This document shows, piece after piece, positions 7,854 to 15,656 of a DNA stretch of 49,475 bases. The notes under the pieces are model-generated. The model worked only from the letters and a program-made list of their open reading frames with translations. It searched no databases and was not told the DNA's origin. Each line of letters starts with the position of its first letter. The first letter of the stretch is position 1. The position numbers were made by a program, and so were the translations under genes. Origin of the DNA: Actinomycetota bacterium. Its GTDB lineage: Bacteria; Actinomycetota; Thermoleophilia; Solirubrobacterales; Solirubrobacteraceae. The stretch spans positions 1 to 49,475 of the forward strand of contig JAFDWH010000006.1 of assembly GCA_018268595.1 (NCBI GenBank), written 5' to 3'.

Positions 7854-8627
7854 ATGGCGGCGGCGGGCGGGAGCGCGGGCGAGCAGGTCGCCGAGCGGCA
7901 CCTGATCGGCGCCGTCGTCGCGGAGGCGGTCGGCACGTTCCTGTTCGTGCTGTTCGGGACCGGGACCGTGTGCGCGGTCGGGACGGCGGCCGGCGGCGGC
8001 GGGCTCGTGACCGCCGGCGACGCCGCGATCGGGCTCGCGTTCGGCTTCGGGATCCTGATCGTCGTCTACGCCTTCGGCCACCTGTCGGGCGCGCACGTGA
8101 ACCCCGCGGTGACGGTCGCGCTGGCGGCGACGGGCCGCTTCCCGTGGCCGGTCGTGCCGTTCTACGTCGTGGCGCAGTTCGCCGGCGCGATCCTCGCGGC
8201 GTTCGCGGTCTGGATCGTGTTCCCCGGCCCGGTCGACCACCAGCCGCTGATCCTGGGCGCCACGCAGCCGGGGGTGGGGGACGGCCTCGCGCTGCTGGCG
8301 GAGATCGCGATCACGTTCCTGCTGCTGACGGTGATCATGGCGACCGCGACCGACGAGCGCGCGACGCCGCCGGCGGTCGGGATGGCGGTCGGGCTGACCG
8401 TCGCCGCCGGCGTGTTCGCGATGCTGCCGGTGTCCGGCGGCTCGTTCAACCCGGCGCGCTCGCTCGGGCCGATGCTGGTCGCGTGGGAGTTCCCCGGCTG
8501 GTGGATCTACATCCTCGGCCCCCTGCTCGGCGCGCTCGCCGGCGCGTTCCTCTACGACCGCGTGCTGCGCCACGCCGAGCCGCCGACCGTGAGCGGGCGG
8601 GTGGAGGAGCGGCCGAAAGCGGGATAG
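7854..8627 (+). CDS. MIP-family channel (aquaporin-like)
   Basis: A 257-residue, six-helix major intrinsic protein. The two pore motifs are NPA 83-85 (GAHVNPAVTVAL) and NPA 199-201 (GSFNPARSLGP), with the selectivity-filter arginine at 202. The residue after that arginine is serine, not the aspartate usual in glycerol facilitators, so a water channel is more likely, though other small neutral solutes are possible. Its start lies one base beyond the dehydrogenase stop, which suggests a functional link such as passage of a small alcohol or simply co-expression. Confidence 0.88.
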   Translation: MAAAGGSAGEQVAERHLIGAVVAEAVGTFLFVLFGTGTVCAVGTAAGGGGLVTAGDAAIGLAFGFGILIVVYAFGHLSGAHVNPAVTVALAATGRFPWPVVPFYVVAQFAGAILAAFAVWIVFPGPVDHQPLILGATQPGVGDGLALLAEIAITFLLLTVIMATATDERATPPAVGMAVGLTVAAGVFAMLPVSGGSFNPARSLGPMLVAWEFPGWWIYILGPLLGALAGAFLYDRVLRHAEPPTVSGRVEERPKAG

Positions 8628-8703
8628 CTTTTCCTAAAGCACTCTATTTGTCGAACCAGCAAATACGCTAAAAAAGGAAAATATCTCTGGTATCCTGCTT
8701 TGC
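8627..8703 (+). promoter_or_regulatory. AT-rich palindromic promoter/operator of the AbiEi-like gene
   Basis: A 77-bp stretch far richer in A/T than its surroundings. It contains GCTTT-TCCT-AAAGC (8627-8640), ATTTG/CAAAT arms (8646-8650 and 8660-8664), and TTTTCCT/AGGAAAA arms (8629-8635 and 8675-8681). TATCCT at 8691-8696 fits an actinobacterial TANNNT -10 box placed so that transcription would begin at or next to the ATG at 8704, giving a leaderless mRNA. AbiEi antitoxins are known to repress their own promoters through inverted repeats, so these are candidate operator sites. Confidence 0.5.
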
Positions 8704-9828
8704 ATGGAGACCGCAAGACTCCGGAATTCCGAGAATGATTTGGTCATCGCGGCTGCCGTCTGGCTGAATGAGCGGACGCCCGAGACATGGACCGTGGAGG
8801 CATCGCGTTCGCAGGAGCCGAGCGACCGTCGCGCGGCGGATGCGGCGATCACGGTGCGAGACCCGCGCAGCAGCTACGCCACGTTCGCGGTAGAGGCGCG
8901 CAGCTCGGTCGCTCCGCGCGACGTCGAGCGGCTGCTCGGCGGCTCGTTCGGTCAGAAGCTGCGTGCGATGACGCCGCACATCCCGGTCCTCGTCGTCGCG
9001 CCGTGGCTGAGCGAGCGGACCCAGACGCTGCTGGCCGCCGAAGGCGTCAACTACGTCGACCTGACGGGGAACGCGCGGGTGCAACTCGACAATCCCGCGC
9101 TGTTCGTGCAATCGCAGGGCGCCGCGCGCGATCCGGCGCCGGCGCCGCGAGGCCGAGTGCGTCTGCGCGGCTCGAAGGCCGGCCGCCTGCTGCGGACGCT
9201 GGTCGACGTCCGGCCGCCTTACGGCGTCGGCGAGCTGGCGGCTGCGACCGGGTTGGCACCGGGCTACGTCTCGCGCGTGCTCGAAGCGCTGGACGAAGAC
9301 GCGCTCGTGGAGCGCGCCAGACGCGGTCGTGTCGAGCGAACCGACGTCGAGGGGCTGCTGCGCCGCTGGGCGGAGGCCTACGACGTGTTCGCGACGAACG
9401 AGGTCGCGCGGTTTCTGGCGCCGCGCGGCGCCAGAGCGGCATTGGAGCGACTGGAGCGGATCGACCGCCCACCGGGGCGCTTCGCCGTCACGGGGTCGTT
9501 CGCTGCGGTGCGGCTCGCCCCGGTCGCGGCCCCCGCGCTGCTGGCGGTCTACGCCGACGACGTCGAGGCGCTGAGCCGAGAGCTGGAGCTGATGCCCGCC
9601 GATGCGGGCGCGAACGTCGCGCTGCTGCGGCCCTTCGACCCGGTCGCGTGGGAGGGGTCGAGCCTGGTTGACGGCGTCGCGTACGTGACGCCGTCGCAGG
9701 CGGCGATCGACTGCCTCAGCGGTAACGGCCGCATGCCGGCGGAAGGTGAGGCGCTGCTCGGTTGGATGCTCGCGGACGAGCGGCGCTGGCGGCGCTCCTC
9801 CCTGACCGCGGACCCCCCGGCGGCCTGA
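8704..9828 (+). CDS. AbiEi-like winged-helix regulator/antitoxin
   Basis: A 374-residue protein with an N-terminal endonuclease-fold-like region, then VNYVDLTGNARV (about 117-128), typical of proteins annotated as type IV antitoxin AbiEi, and a winged-helix segment with PPYGVGELAAATG and YVSRVLEALDEDALVERARRG (about 175-210). The C-terminal half (FAVTGSFAAVRLAPVAAPAL, VAYVTPSQAAIDCL) matches the AbiEi C-terminal region. It overlaps the next gene as TGATG. In such pairs the partner is an AbiEii nucleotidyltransferase toxin, but here that partner is broken. The protein probably binds the palindromes upstream and represses itself. A plain regulator role is the alternative. Confidence 0.6.
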   Translation: METARLRNSENDLVIAAAVWLNERTPETWTVEASRSQEPSDRRAADAAITVRDPRSSYATFAVEARSSVAPRDVERLLGGSFGQKLRAMTPHIPVLVVAPWLSERTQTLLAAEGVNYVDLTGNARVQLDNPALFVQSQGAARDPAPAPRGRVRLRGSKAGRLLRTLVDVRPPYGVGELAAATGLAPGYVSRVLEALDEDALVERARRGRVERTDVEGLLRRWAEAYDVFATNEVARFLAPRGARAALERLERIDRPPGRFAVTGSFAAVRLAPVAAPALLAVYADDVEALSRELELMPADAGANVALLRPFDPVAWEGSSLVDGVAYVTPSQAAIDCLSGNGRMPAEGEALLGWMLADERRWRRSSLTADPPAA

Positions 9829-10320
9829 TGGTGCGCGATCGCAACGACTCGCTGCCCGCGGCGGCCGGCGACGAAATCGACCTCCGCTACGTCGCGGCGC
9901 GGCGCGTCCTGCTCGACGCGCTCGAAGCGCTCGCGCCGCACGGCCGGGCAGTCGTCGTCGCGGGCTCCGCAGGCCGTCTACCTGCGGAGCGGCGACGCCG
10001 ACCTCGGCGTGGCGCCGTACACCACCGACGGAGACCTCGCGCTCGACCCGCTGCTGCTCGGCGACGAGCCACAGCTCGCGACTGCGATGCGCGACGCCGG
10101 CTTCCGGCCCGATCTTCCCGAGCTGCGTCGCGATCCGGTCGCGGGACCGGTCACCGAAGGCGCGATCCGCAGCCTGCCGCGGCTGTTCGGGCGTCGCAGC
10201 GGTGCCGGCGTCGCGATGGCGATCCGTGCGCTTCGCGGCGCCGTCCCCGAGGCGCAGGTCGCGACGCTCTCGGTCGGCTACGTGGAACGGCTGCTCGCGG
10301 AGGCCGACGCGCTCGCCTGA
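9828..10320 (+). pseudogene. decayed AbiEii-like nucleotidyltransferase (frameshift, probable internal deletion)
   Basis: Translation from the ATG at 9828 gives RRVLLDALEALAPHG and then runs into a low-complexity arginine-rich frame near 9963. The next frame (+1) continues the family sequence without a break: PQAVYLRSGDADLGVAPY then TTDGDLALDPLLL to a stop at 10320. Joining both parts restores the nucleotidyltransferase core with its GDxD-like TTDGDL acidic motif. After MRDAGF the middle of the usual protein seems missing, and a C-terminal LPRLFGRRSGAG segment follows directly. One extra base near 9963 explains the shift; a sequencing error is possible. If real, the toxin half of the pair is dead while the AbiEi-like partner is intact. 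Confidence 0.6.
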
Positions 10321-10341
10321 GCGAACGGCGCCTGCCACCCG

Positions 10342-12144
10342 TCACCGAAGCGTGAGCGCGAACAGGCCGGCGAGCGCCGCGGCGCCGCCGGCCGTCCACG
10401 CGACGTAGTCGCCGGCGTGGCCGCTGTGCAGCGCGCGGACCGCGTCGACGGCGCGCGCGGCGGCGGCCGGCAGGCGGCGGCCGGCGACGCCGAGCGCGGC
10501 GACTGCGGCCGCGCCCGCGAGCGTCGCGGCGGCGTACAGGTAGGCGGTGACGCCCGGCCCGCGCACGGCAGGGACCGCGGGCGTCGAGGCGCCCACGCCG
10601 CCGCCGAGCACCGCGGCCGCGTAGCCGGCCGGGTCGATGAAGCGGGCGGCCGCGTCCGTCACCGCCTGCGCGAGGCCCGGGACGAGCCCCCACACGAGCG
10701 CGGCCAGCACCAGCACCGCCGCGATCGCGGCCGGCACGCCGACGGCGACGTCGGCTTCGTCGCTGCGGGCGGCGTCCTCCTCGCGCGGGGCGAAGCGCTC
10801 GTCGCGCGGGGCCGGCTCGCCGACGCCGCCGAACACGCGCAGCCCGGCGCGCAGCAGCGCCCCCGCCGCGAGCGCCGAGATCAGCGCCATGACCGCCGGC
10901 ACCCACGCCCAGCCCGGTGCGCTCAGCGCCGCGTCCTCGACGAGCGCCTTGCCGAGGAACGTCCCGAACGGCGGCAGGTCCGCGACCGTCAGCGCCGCGA
11001 TCAGGTAGACGACCGCGAGCGGCCGCAGCGCCCGTGCGCGCCCGTGCAGCGTGCGCTCCTCGATCGCGTCGTAGCGGTGCTGCACGACGCCGACGCAGAT
11101 GAACAGCGCAGCCTTCGCGAAGCCGTCGCCGACGACGAAGATCGCCGTGCCCGCGAGCCCGTCCGCGCTCAGCAGCGCGATCCCGACGAGGAACAGCCCG
11201 ATCTGCGAGACGACGACGAACGCGAGCATCCGTCTGAGGTGGTGCTGGGCGAGCGCGAGCGCCGCCCCCAGCAGCCCGGTCGCGACTCCGAGCACGACGA
11301 AGATCGCCCGCACCGCGTCGTGGTGCGCCGCCAGCGCCGGCTCGAAGACGGTCCAGAAGACGCGCGCGAAGCCGTACAGCCCCAGCTCCGAGAAGACGCC
11401 CGCCAGCAGGATCAGCACCGGCGTCGGCGCGACCCCGTACGCGTCCGCCGTCCAGAAGTGGAACGGCACGACCGCCGCCTTCACCAGCAGGCCCGTCGCG
11501 ACGAGCGCGAACGCGACGTACACCAGCCCGCTCGGGCCCACCTCGTGCAGCGCCCGGCCGATCTGCGCCAGGTTCAGCGCGCCGGTCTTCCCGTACAGCA
11601 GCGCGATCCCGAACAGCAGCAGGATCGAGCCGACGCCGTTCGTGATCGCGAACGTCAGCGCCCCCTCCAGCGGCGCGCGCTGACGCACCTCGTAGCCGAC
11701 CAGCACGTAGGCGGCCACGCTCATCAGCTCGAAGAAGACGAACAGGTCGAACAGGTCGCCGGTCAGGCAGTAGCCGACCATCGCGGCGACGAACACGAGA
11801 CAGACGCCGTAGAACAGCTGCGCGCTCGCGCGGATCGCGTAGCCGGCCATCAGCAGCGCCGGCAGCGCCAGCACCATCACGTACAGCGCGAGCCCCGCGC
11901 CGAGCCCGTCGATCGCGAAGTCGATCCCGACGACGCGCCCGCGCGGCGGCCAGTCGCCCCACCACACGACGGTGCGCCCGCGACCGGTGCGGGCGAGCAC
12001 GACCGCGAGCAGCACGAGCGACGCGAGCGCGGCGCCCACCGCGACGACCGCCGCGGCGCGCCGGCGCTCGGCGACGTTCGCGAGCGCGAGCGCCGTGCCG
12101 GCCACGATCGGCACGAGCAGGCTGAGCGCGACGAGCGCCGTCAT
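10342..12144 (-). CDS. mrpD: Mrp-type cation/proton antiporter subunit D
   Basis: A 600-residue NuoN/MrpD-family membrane protein with about 14 helices. Family segments include ELMSVAAYVLVGYEVRQRAPLE split over two helices, the half-helix region VKAAVVPFHFWTADAYG with the key lysine, and LPPFGTFLGKALVEDA. It is the last gene of the seven-gene operon and overlaps mrpC as ATGA. It would form a proton/cation channel module of the antiporter. A long Ala/Glu/Asp-rich loop (about residues 470-500) precedes the last helices. The ATG at 12144 is chosen because of the overlap. Confidence 0.88.
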   Translation of the reverse strand: MTALVALSLLVPIVAGTALALANVAERRRAAAVVAVGAALASLVLLAVVLARTGRGRTVVWWGDWPPRGRVVGIDFAIDGLGAGLALYVMVLALPALLMAGYAIRASAQLFYGVCLVFVAAMVGYCLTGDLFDLFVFFELMSVAAYVLVGYEVRQRAPLEGALTFAITNGVGSILLLFGIALLYGKTGALNLAQIGRALHEVGPSGLVYVAFALVATGLLVKAAVVPFHFWTADAYGVAPTPVLILLAGVFSELGLYGFARVFWTVFEPALAAHHDAVRAIFVVLGVATGLLGAALALAQHHLRRMLAFVVVSQIGLFLVGIALLSADGLAGTAIFVVGDGFAKAALFICVGVVQHRYDAIEERTLHGRARALRPLAVVYLIAALTVADLPPFGTFLGKALVEDAALSAPGWAWVPAVMALISALAAGALLRAGLRVFGGVGEPAPRDERFAPREEDAARSDEADVAVGVPAAIAAVLVLAALVWGLVPGLAQAVTDAAARFIDPAGYAAAVLGGGVGASTPAVPAVRGPGVTAYLYAAATLAGAAAVAALGVAGRRLPAAAARAVDAVRALHSGHAGDYVAWTAGGAAALAGLFALTLR

Positions 12145-12491
12145 CAGCCGCTCAGCTCCCCGAGCCGGTCCGGGTCGGCGGTGCCGAAGCGCTTGTGCGC
12201 CTGCACCGTCAGCGCCAGCAGCACCGCCACGACCGTCGCCTCCACGACGACGTCCGTCAGCGCGAGCGCCTGCACGATCGGGTCGACGAACGGGGAGCTG
12301 GGCGGCACGCTGCTGGAGACGATCGGCGCATAGCCGCCGGTGCGGTAGCCGACCGCCAGCAGCAGCACGTACGTGGAGGACTGCACGACCGTCAGGCACA
12401 CGACCTGATGCACGAGCTGACGGCTCGTGATCACGCCCCACAGGCCCACCACGAGCAGCCAGCCGGCGACGAGGTAGGGGAGGACCGTCAC
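12144..12491 (-). CDS. mrpC: Mrp-type antiporter subunit C (NuoK-like)
   Basis: A 115-residue, three-helix NuoK/MrpC protein. It has VVCLTVVQSSTYVLLLAVGY in helix 2 and the family signature DPIVQALALTDVVVEA, followed by TVVAVLLALTVQAHKR. The GTG start at 12491 overlaps the mrpB stop (GTGA), and its own stop overlaps mrpD. It bridges the antiporter module to the rest of the complex. Confidence 0.88.
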   Translation of the reverse strand: MTVLPYLVAGWLLVVGLWGVITSRQLVHQVVCLTVVQSSTYVLLLAVGYRTGGYAPIVSSSVPPSSPFVDPIVQALALTDVVVEATVVAVLLALTVQAHKRFGTADPDRLGELSG

Positions 12492-13231
12492 GCGCTTCCC
12501 GCCAGCAGCGTCTGGTCCAGCAGCTCGGTGAGGATCAGCGCGACCGCGCCCGTCACCTCGACCCCGACGGCGACGCTCAGCACGGGGATCGTCCCGGCCG
12601 ACAGCAGGTTGCCGGTCGTCCCGAACGGCAGGAAGTTCGCGAGCGCCGCGCCCGCGAACACGAGGCCGCCGATCGCGACGAGCGCGAACGCGAGCGCGCC
12701 CGACGCCTCCGCGACCTCCACGAGCGCTCTCGGCTCGACGCGCTCGAGCATCGCCACCTGGCCGGCGGCGTAGACGAGCAGCAGCCCGGCGGCCAGGATC
12801 ACACCGCCCTGGAAGCCGCCGCCCGGCGACAGGTGGCCGTGCACGACGACGTAGACGCCCAGCACGACCAGCGGGCCGACGAGCGCCGCGCCGGCGGCCC
12901 GCAGCGCGTCGGCGGTGCGGCCGCTCGGCCGCGCCTCCGCGCGCTCGCCCGCGTCCCGCTCGCCGCGCCCGTGGCGCAGCAGCACGGCGCTGCCGAGCGC
13001 GGCGACGAACAGGATCAGCTCCTCGCCGAGCGTGTCGAGCCCGCGCAGGTCGTACGTGACGCCGTTGACGGTGTTCGCCGCGTGGCGCTCGTGCACGAGC
13101 GTGCGCACGACCGCGTCGGCCGGCCCGGACGGCGTGCCGAACGGCGTCAGCTCGGTCGCGGCCCACGCGACGGCGGCGGCGAGCGCGGCGAGCGCGAGCA
13201 GCGCGATCGCGCTGCGGCGGCGGACCCTCAC
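12488..13231 (-). CDS. mrpB: Mrp-type antiporter subunit B with an N-terminal MbhE-like region
   Basis: A 247-residue membrane protein in two parts. Residues 1-85 contain one helix and NTVNGVTYDLRGLDTLGEE, which corresponds to the C-terminal piece of MrpA (MbhE in archaeal Mbh complexes). Residues from about 110 form MrpB proper, with VVVHGHLSPGGGFQGGVILA. In many Mrp operons the first part belongs to the large MrpA protein. Here it is fused to MrpB and the large MrpA antiporter domain is absent. GTG start at 13231 overlaps the upstream DUF4040 stop. Confidence 0.82.
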   Translation of the reverse strand: MRVRRRSAIALLALAALAAAVAWAATELTPFGTPSGPADAVVRTLVHERHAANTVNGVTYDLRGLDTLGEELILFVAALGSAVLLRHGRGERDAGERAEARPSGRTADALRAAGAALVGPLVVLGVYVVVHGHLSPGGGFQGGVILAAGLLLVYAAGQVAMLERVEPRALVEVAEASGALAFALVAIGGLVFAGAALANFLPFGTTGNLLSAGTIPVLSVAVGVEVTGAVALILTELLDQTLLAGSA

Positions 13232-13482
13232 CGCCGCCGCTCCTCGTCCTCGTCGCGGCGCAGCTTCGTCAGTGTCAGCAGGATCATCACCGGCACCGCC
13301 ACCGTCGCCACGACGATTTGCGAGATCGCCACGTCGGGCGCCTGGAAGGCGAAGAACAGCAGCGCCAGCGCGAGCCCGAAGACGCTCGCCGCGAGCGCTT
13401 GGCGAACCGGGTCGCGCACCAGCACGACGGTCGTGCCGCCGACGGCGACGACGGCGAGCGCGACGACGTGCAGGACCGTCAC
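13228..13482 (-). CDS. DUF4040 / MrpA C-terminal (MbhD-like) membrane subunit
   Basis: An 84-residue, three-helix protein with FFAFQAPDVAISQIVVATVAVP, the signature of the DUF4040 segment that is part of MrpA in most bacteria and a separate subunit (MbhD) in membrane-bound hydrogenases. The GTG at 13482 overlaps the mrpG stop as GTGA. The last residues are strongly charged and probably cytoplasmic. As a free subunit it again matches the Mbh-like organisation of this operon. Confidence 0.8.
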   Translation of the reverse strand: MTVLHVVALAVVAVGGTTVVLVRDPVRQALAASVFGLALALLFFAFQAPDVAISQIVVATVAVPVMILLTLTKLRRDEDEERRR

Positions 13483-13763
13483 TCCGCCTCCCGCCGCGCG
13501 AGCAGGATCGCGCGCCCCGTGACGTGCGCCAGCACCGGCCCGCTGAACAGCAGGAAGGCCGCCAGCAGCAGCGCCCAGATGCCGATCAGCGAGAACGACT
13601 CGCGCACGACGATCGCCGCCGCGATCAGCGCGCCGGCGACGCTCGACGGCCCCAGGTAGTGCAGCCGGTCGAGCGCGTCGCGCATCAGCACGACGCCGAG
13701 CACGGCGAGCAGCTGCACCGCCGCGCCGGCGCCCAGCAGCGCCCACGCGAGCGCGCTCCTCAT
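13479..13763 (-). CDS. mrpG: Mrp-type antiporter subunit G
   Basis: A 94-residue, three-helix MrpG protein. LLAVLGVVLMRDALDRLHYLGPSS contains the family LMRxxDxxxRLHxxGxxS-like signature, split here by the helix end. It lies between mrpF and the DUF4040 gene, with 4-base overlaps on both sides. MrpG is small and non-catalytic but required for assembly of characterised Mrp complexes. Confidence 0.85.
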   Translation of the reverse strand: MRSALAWALLGAGAAVQLLAVLGVVLMRDALDRLHYLGPSSVAGALIAAAIVVRESFSLIGIWALLLAAFLLFSGPVLAHVTGRAILLARREAE

Positions 13764-14029
13764 CTGCGCCCGCTCCGCGGCGCGAGCTGCGCGAGGAAGC
13801 GCACGAACGCGATCGAGCCGGCGAACGAGGTCGCCGCCAGCACCAGCGCGAGGCTCGAGAACGACTGGCTCTTGGTCCCCTCCGCCAGCAGCAGCAGCGC
13901 GAGCGCCGCGTCGATCCCCGCCAGCTCGACCGCCACCAGCCCCGCGAGCGGCTCGCTCAGCGCCGCGACCGCGAGCAGCGGCACGAGCGCGGCCGCCAGC
14001 GCGGTCGCCGCCCACAGCCAGCCGTTCAC
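13760..14029 (-). CDS. mrpF: Mrp-type antiporter subunit F
   Basis: An 89-residue, three-helix MrpF protein with the conserved acidic residue in VAVELAGIDAALALLLLAE and a final helix ending AFVRFLAQ. The GTG at 14029 overlaps the mrpE stop and its own stop overlaps mrpG. The small size, helix layout and place in the operon support the call more than any single motif. Confidence 0.8.
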   Translation of the reverse strand: MNGWLWAATALAAALVPLLAVAALSEPLAGLVAVELAGIDAALALLLLAEGTKSQSFSSLALVLAATSFAGSIAFVRFLAQLAPRSGRR

Positions 14030-14568
14030 GGCGCGCCCTCCAGCGGCAGCGCGTCGCGCGCCGGCTCGGCCCGCGGCACGAGCTGGTGCGCGAGCAGCGT
14101 GCGCTCGTCCGCGTCCACCTCCAGCACGATCGTGTTCGGTCCGAGCGAGCCGAGCGTCGCCGTCAGCACGCGGTAGGCGGCCGCGCGCGGCGTGTCGCCG
14201 GCCGCGTCGAAGCGCAGCGCGCAGGTCGCGCCCGTCTGCTCGCGGCGCAGCACGCCGCGCACGACGAGTGCCCGTGCGAGCGGGGCGAGGTCGCGCACGA
14301 GCGCGAGCGGCTGGCGCCACCACGCGGTGCGCAGCCAGCCGGCGCGCGGGCGGATCAGCGTCCGTCGCTGCTGACGCACCAGCACCGCGGCCGTCGCGCC
14401 GAGCGCCGCCGCGACGGCGCCGGTCAGCAGCTCGTCGAGCGCGACGCGGTCGACCATCGCGAGCCACAGCGCCGCGCACAGCAGCCACCAGATCGCCCAC
14501 GCGCGCGCGGCGCCGCGGCGCCCGCCGCCGCCGCGCGGTCCTCCCGGATGTCGCTCGTGGTCCGGCAT
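14026..14568 (-). CDS. mrpE: Mrp-type antiporter subunit E
   Basis: A 180-residue MrpE/MnhE-like protein and first gene of the operon. Two N-terminal helices (WAIWWLLCAALWLAM, then ELLTGAVAAALGATAAVLV) are followed by the soluble region with VRDLAPLARALVVRGVL and SLGPNTIVLEVDAD, close to the MrpE pattern LTPGT.V..... The first helix is preceded by a Gly/Arg-rich leader. I choose the ATG at 14568; an in-frame start at 14610 would add 14 residues. The gap to the divergent SDR gene (14569-14669) must hold both promoters but I see no distinct boxes. Confidence 0.8.
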   Translation of the reverse strand: MPDHERHPGGPRGGGGRRGAARAWAIWWLLCAALWLAMVDRVALDELLTGAVAAALGATAAVLVRQQRRTLIRPRAGWLRTAWWRQPLALVRDLAPLARALVVRGVLRREQTGATCALRFDAAGDTPRAAAYRVLTATLGSLGPNTIVLEVDADERTLLAHQLVPRAEPARDALPLEGAP

Positions 14569-14669
14569 CGCGAGACGCTCGGTTCGGTACCCGCGCGCGC
14601 GGCGGAGCAAGCGCCGCGCCGGCTGACCGTTCCACGTTCCGGTCCGCCGCAGCAGGGTAGGAAGCGGGC

Positions 14670-15653
14670 GTGAGCAAGACGGTTGTCGTGACGGGCGCGT
14701 CGGCGGGCGTCGGCCGCGCGGCGGCGCGGGCGTTCGGCGCGCGCGGCGACCGCGTCGCGCTGCTGGCGCGCAGCGCGAGCGGCCTCGCCGACGCCTGCCG
14801 CGAGGTCGAGGCGGCCGGCGGGCGCGCGCTCGCGCTCCCCACCGACGTCGCGGACGCCGAGCAGGTCGAGGCGGCCGCGGCGCGGGCCGAGCAGGAGCTG
14901 GGCCCGATCGACGTGTGGGTCAACGACGCGATGGCGACGATCTTCGCCCCGGTCAAGGAGCTGGAGACCGCCGACGTGCGGCGCGCGACGGAGGTCACGT
15001 ACCTCGGCACCGTGTGGGGCACGATGGCCGCGCTCAGATACATGCTCCCGCGCGACCGCGGCACGATCGTGCAGGTCGGCTCGGCGCTCTCCTACCGCGC
15101 GATCCCGCTGCAGGCGGCGTACTGCGGCGCGAAGTTCGCGATCCGCGGCTTCACCGACTCGCTGCGCACCGAGCTGCTGCACGACAGAAGCGGCGTGCAC
15201 GTCACGATGGTCCAGCTGCCGGCGGTCAACACGCCGCAGTTCGAGTGGTGCAAGACGCGCCTGCCGCGCCATCCGCAGCCGGTCCCGCCGATCTTCCAGC
15301 CGGAGGTGCCGGCGGACGCGATCGTGTGGGCGTCCGAGCATCCGCGCCGCGAGCTGTGGGTCGCGCACTCCGCGATCAAGGCGATCGTGGCGGCGAAGCT
15401 CGCGCCGTCGATCGCCGACCGCTACCTCGCGCGCACCGGCTACGACGCGCAGCAGACCGACGAGCCGGTCCCCGCGGACCGGCCGTGCAACCTCTACGAG
15501 CCGGTCGAGGGGCTGCACGCGACGCACGGGCGCTTCGACGCGCGGGCGAGCGACCGCAGCCCCGAGCTGTGGGCGAGCGAGCGGCGCGCGCGCATCGCCG
15601 GCGGGGTGGCGGTCGCGGCGACGGGACTGGCGGCGCTGTTGGCACGGCGGTAG
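14670..15653 (+). CDS. short-chain dehydrogenase/reductase with C-terminal membrane anchor
   Basis: A 327-residue SDR. The cofactor motif is TGASAGVGRA (about 8-17) and the catalytic YxxxK is YCGAK after the serine in VQVGSALSYR. The NAG-like motif is changed to VNDAMAT. After the SDR core comes a ~90-residue extension ending in a hydrophobic stretch GGVAVAATGLAALLA, probably a membrane anchor. GTG start at 14670 is preceded by GGAAG. The GH15 gene starts three bases after its stop. Relatives are often annotated as oxidoreductases of unknown substrate. Confidence 0.85.
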   Translation: MSKTVVVTGASAGVGRAAARAFGARGDRVALLARSASGLADACREVEAAGGRALALPTDVADAEQVEAAAARAEQELGPIDVWVNDAMATIFAPVKELETADVRRATEVTYLGTVWGTMAALRYMLPRDRGTIVQVGSALSYRAIPLQAAYCGAKFAIRGFTDSLRTELLHDRSGVHVTMVQLPAVNTPQFEWCKTRLPRHPQPVPPIFQPEVPADAIVWASEHPRRELWVAHSAIKAIVAAKLAPSIADRYLARTGYDAQQTDEPVPADRPCNLYEPVEGLHATHGRFDARASDRSPELWASERRARIAGGVAVAATGLAALLARR

Positions 15654-15656
15654 GCG

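Noticed and set aside
10417-12333. Long plus-strand open frame opposite the Mrp genes
   Set aside because: Low-complexity Arg/Gln/Asp composition with no family motif; it mirrors mrpD and mrpC codon periodicity.
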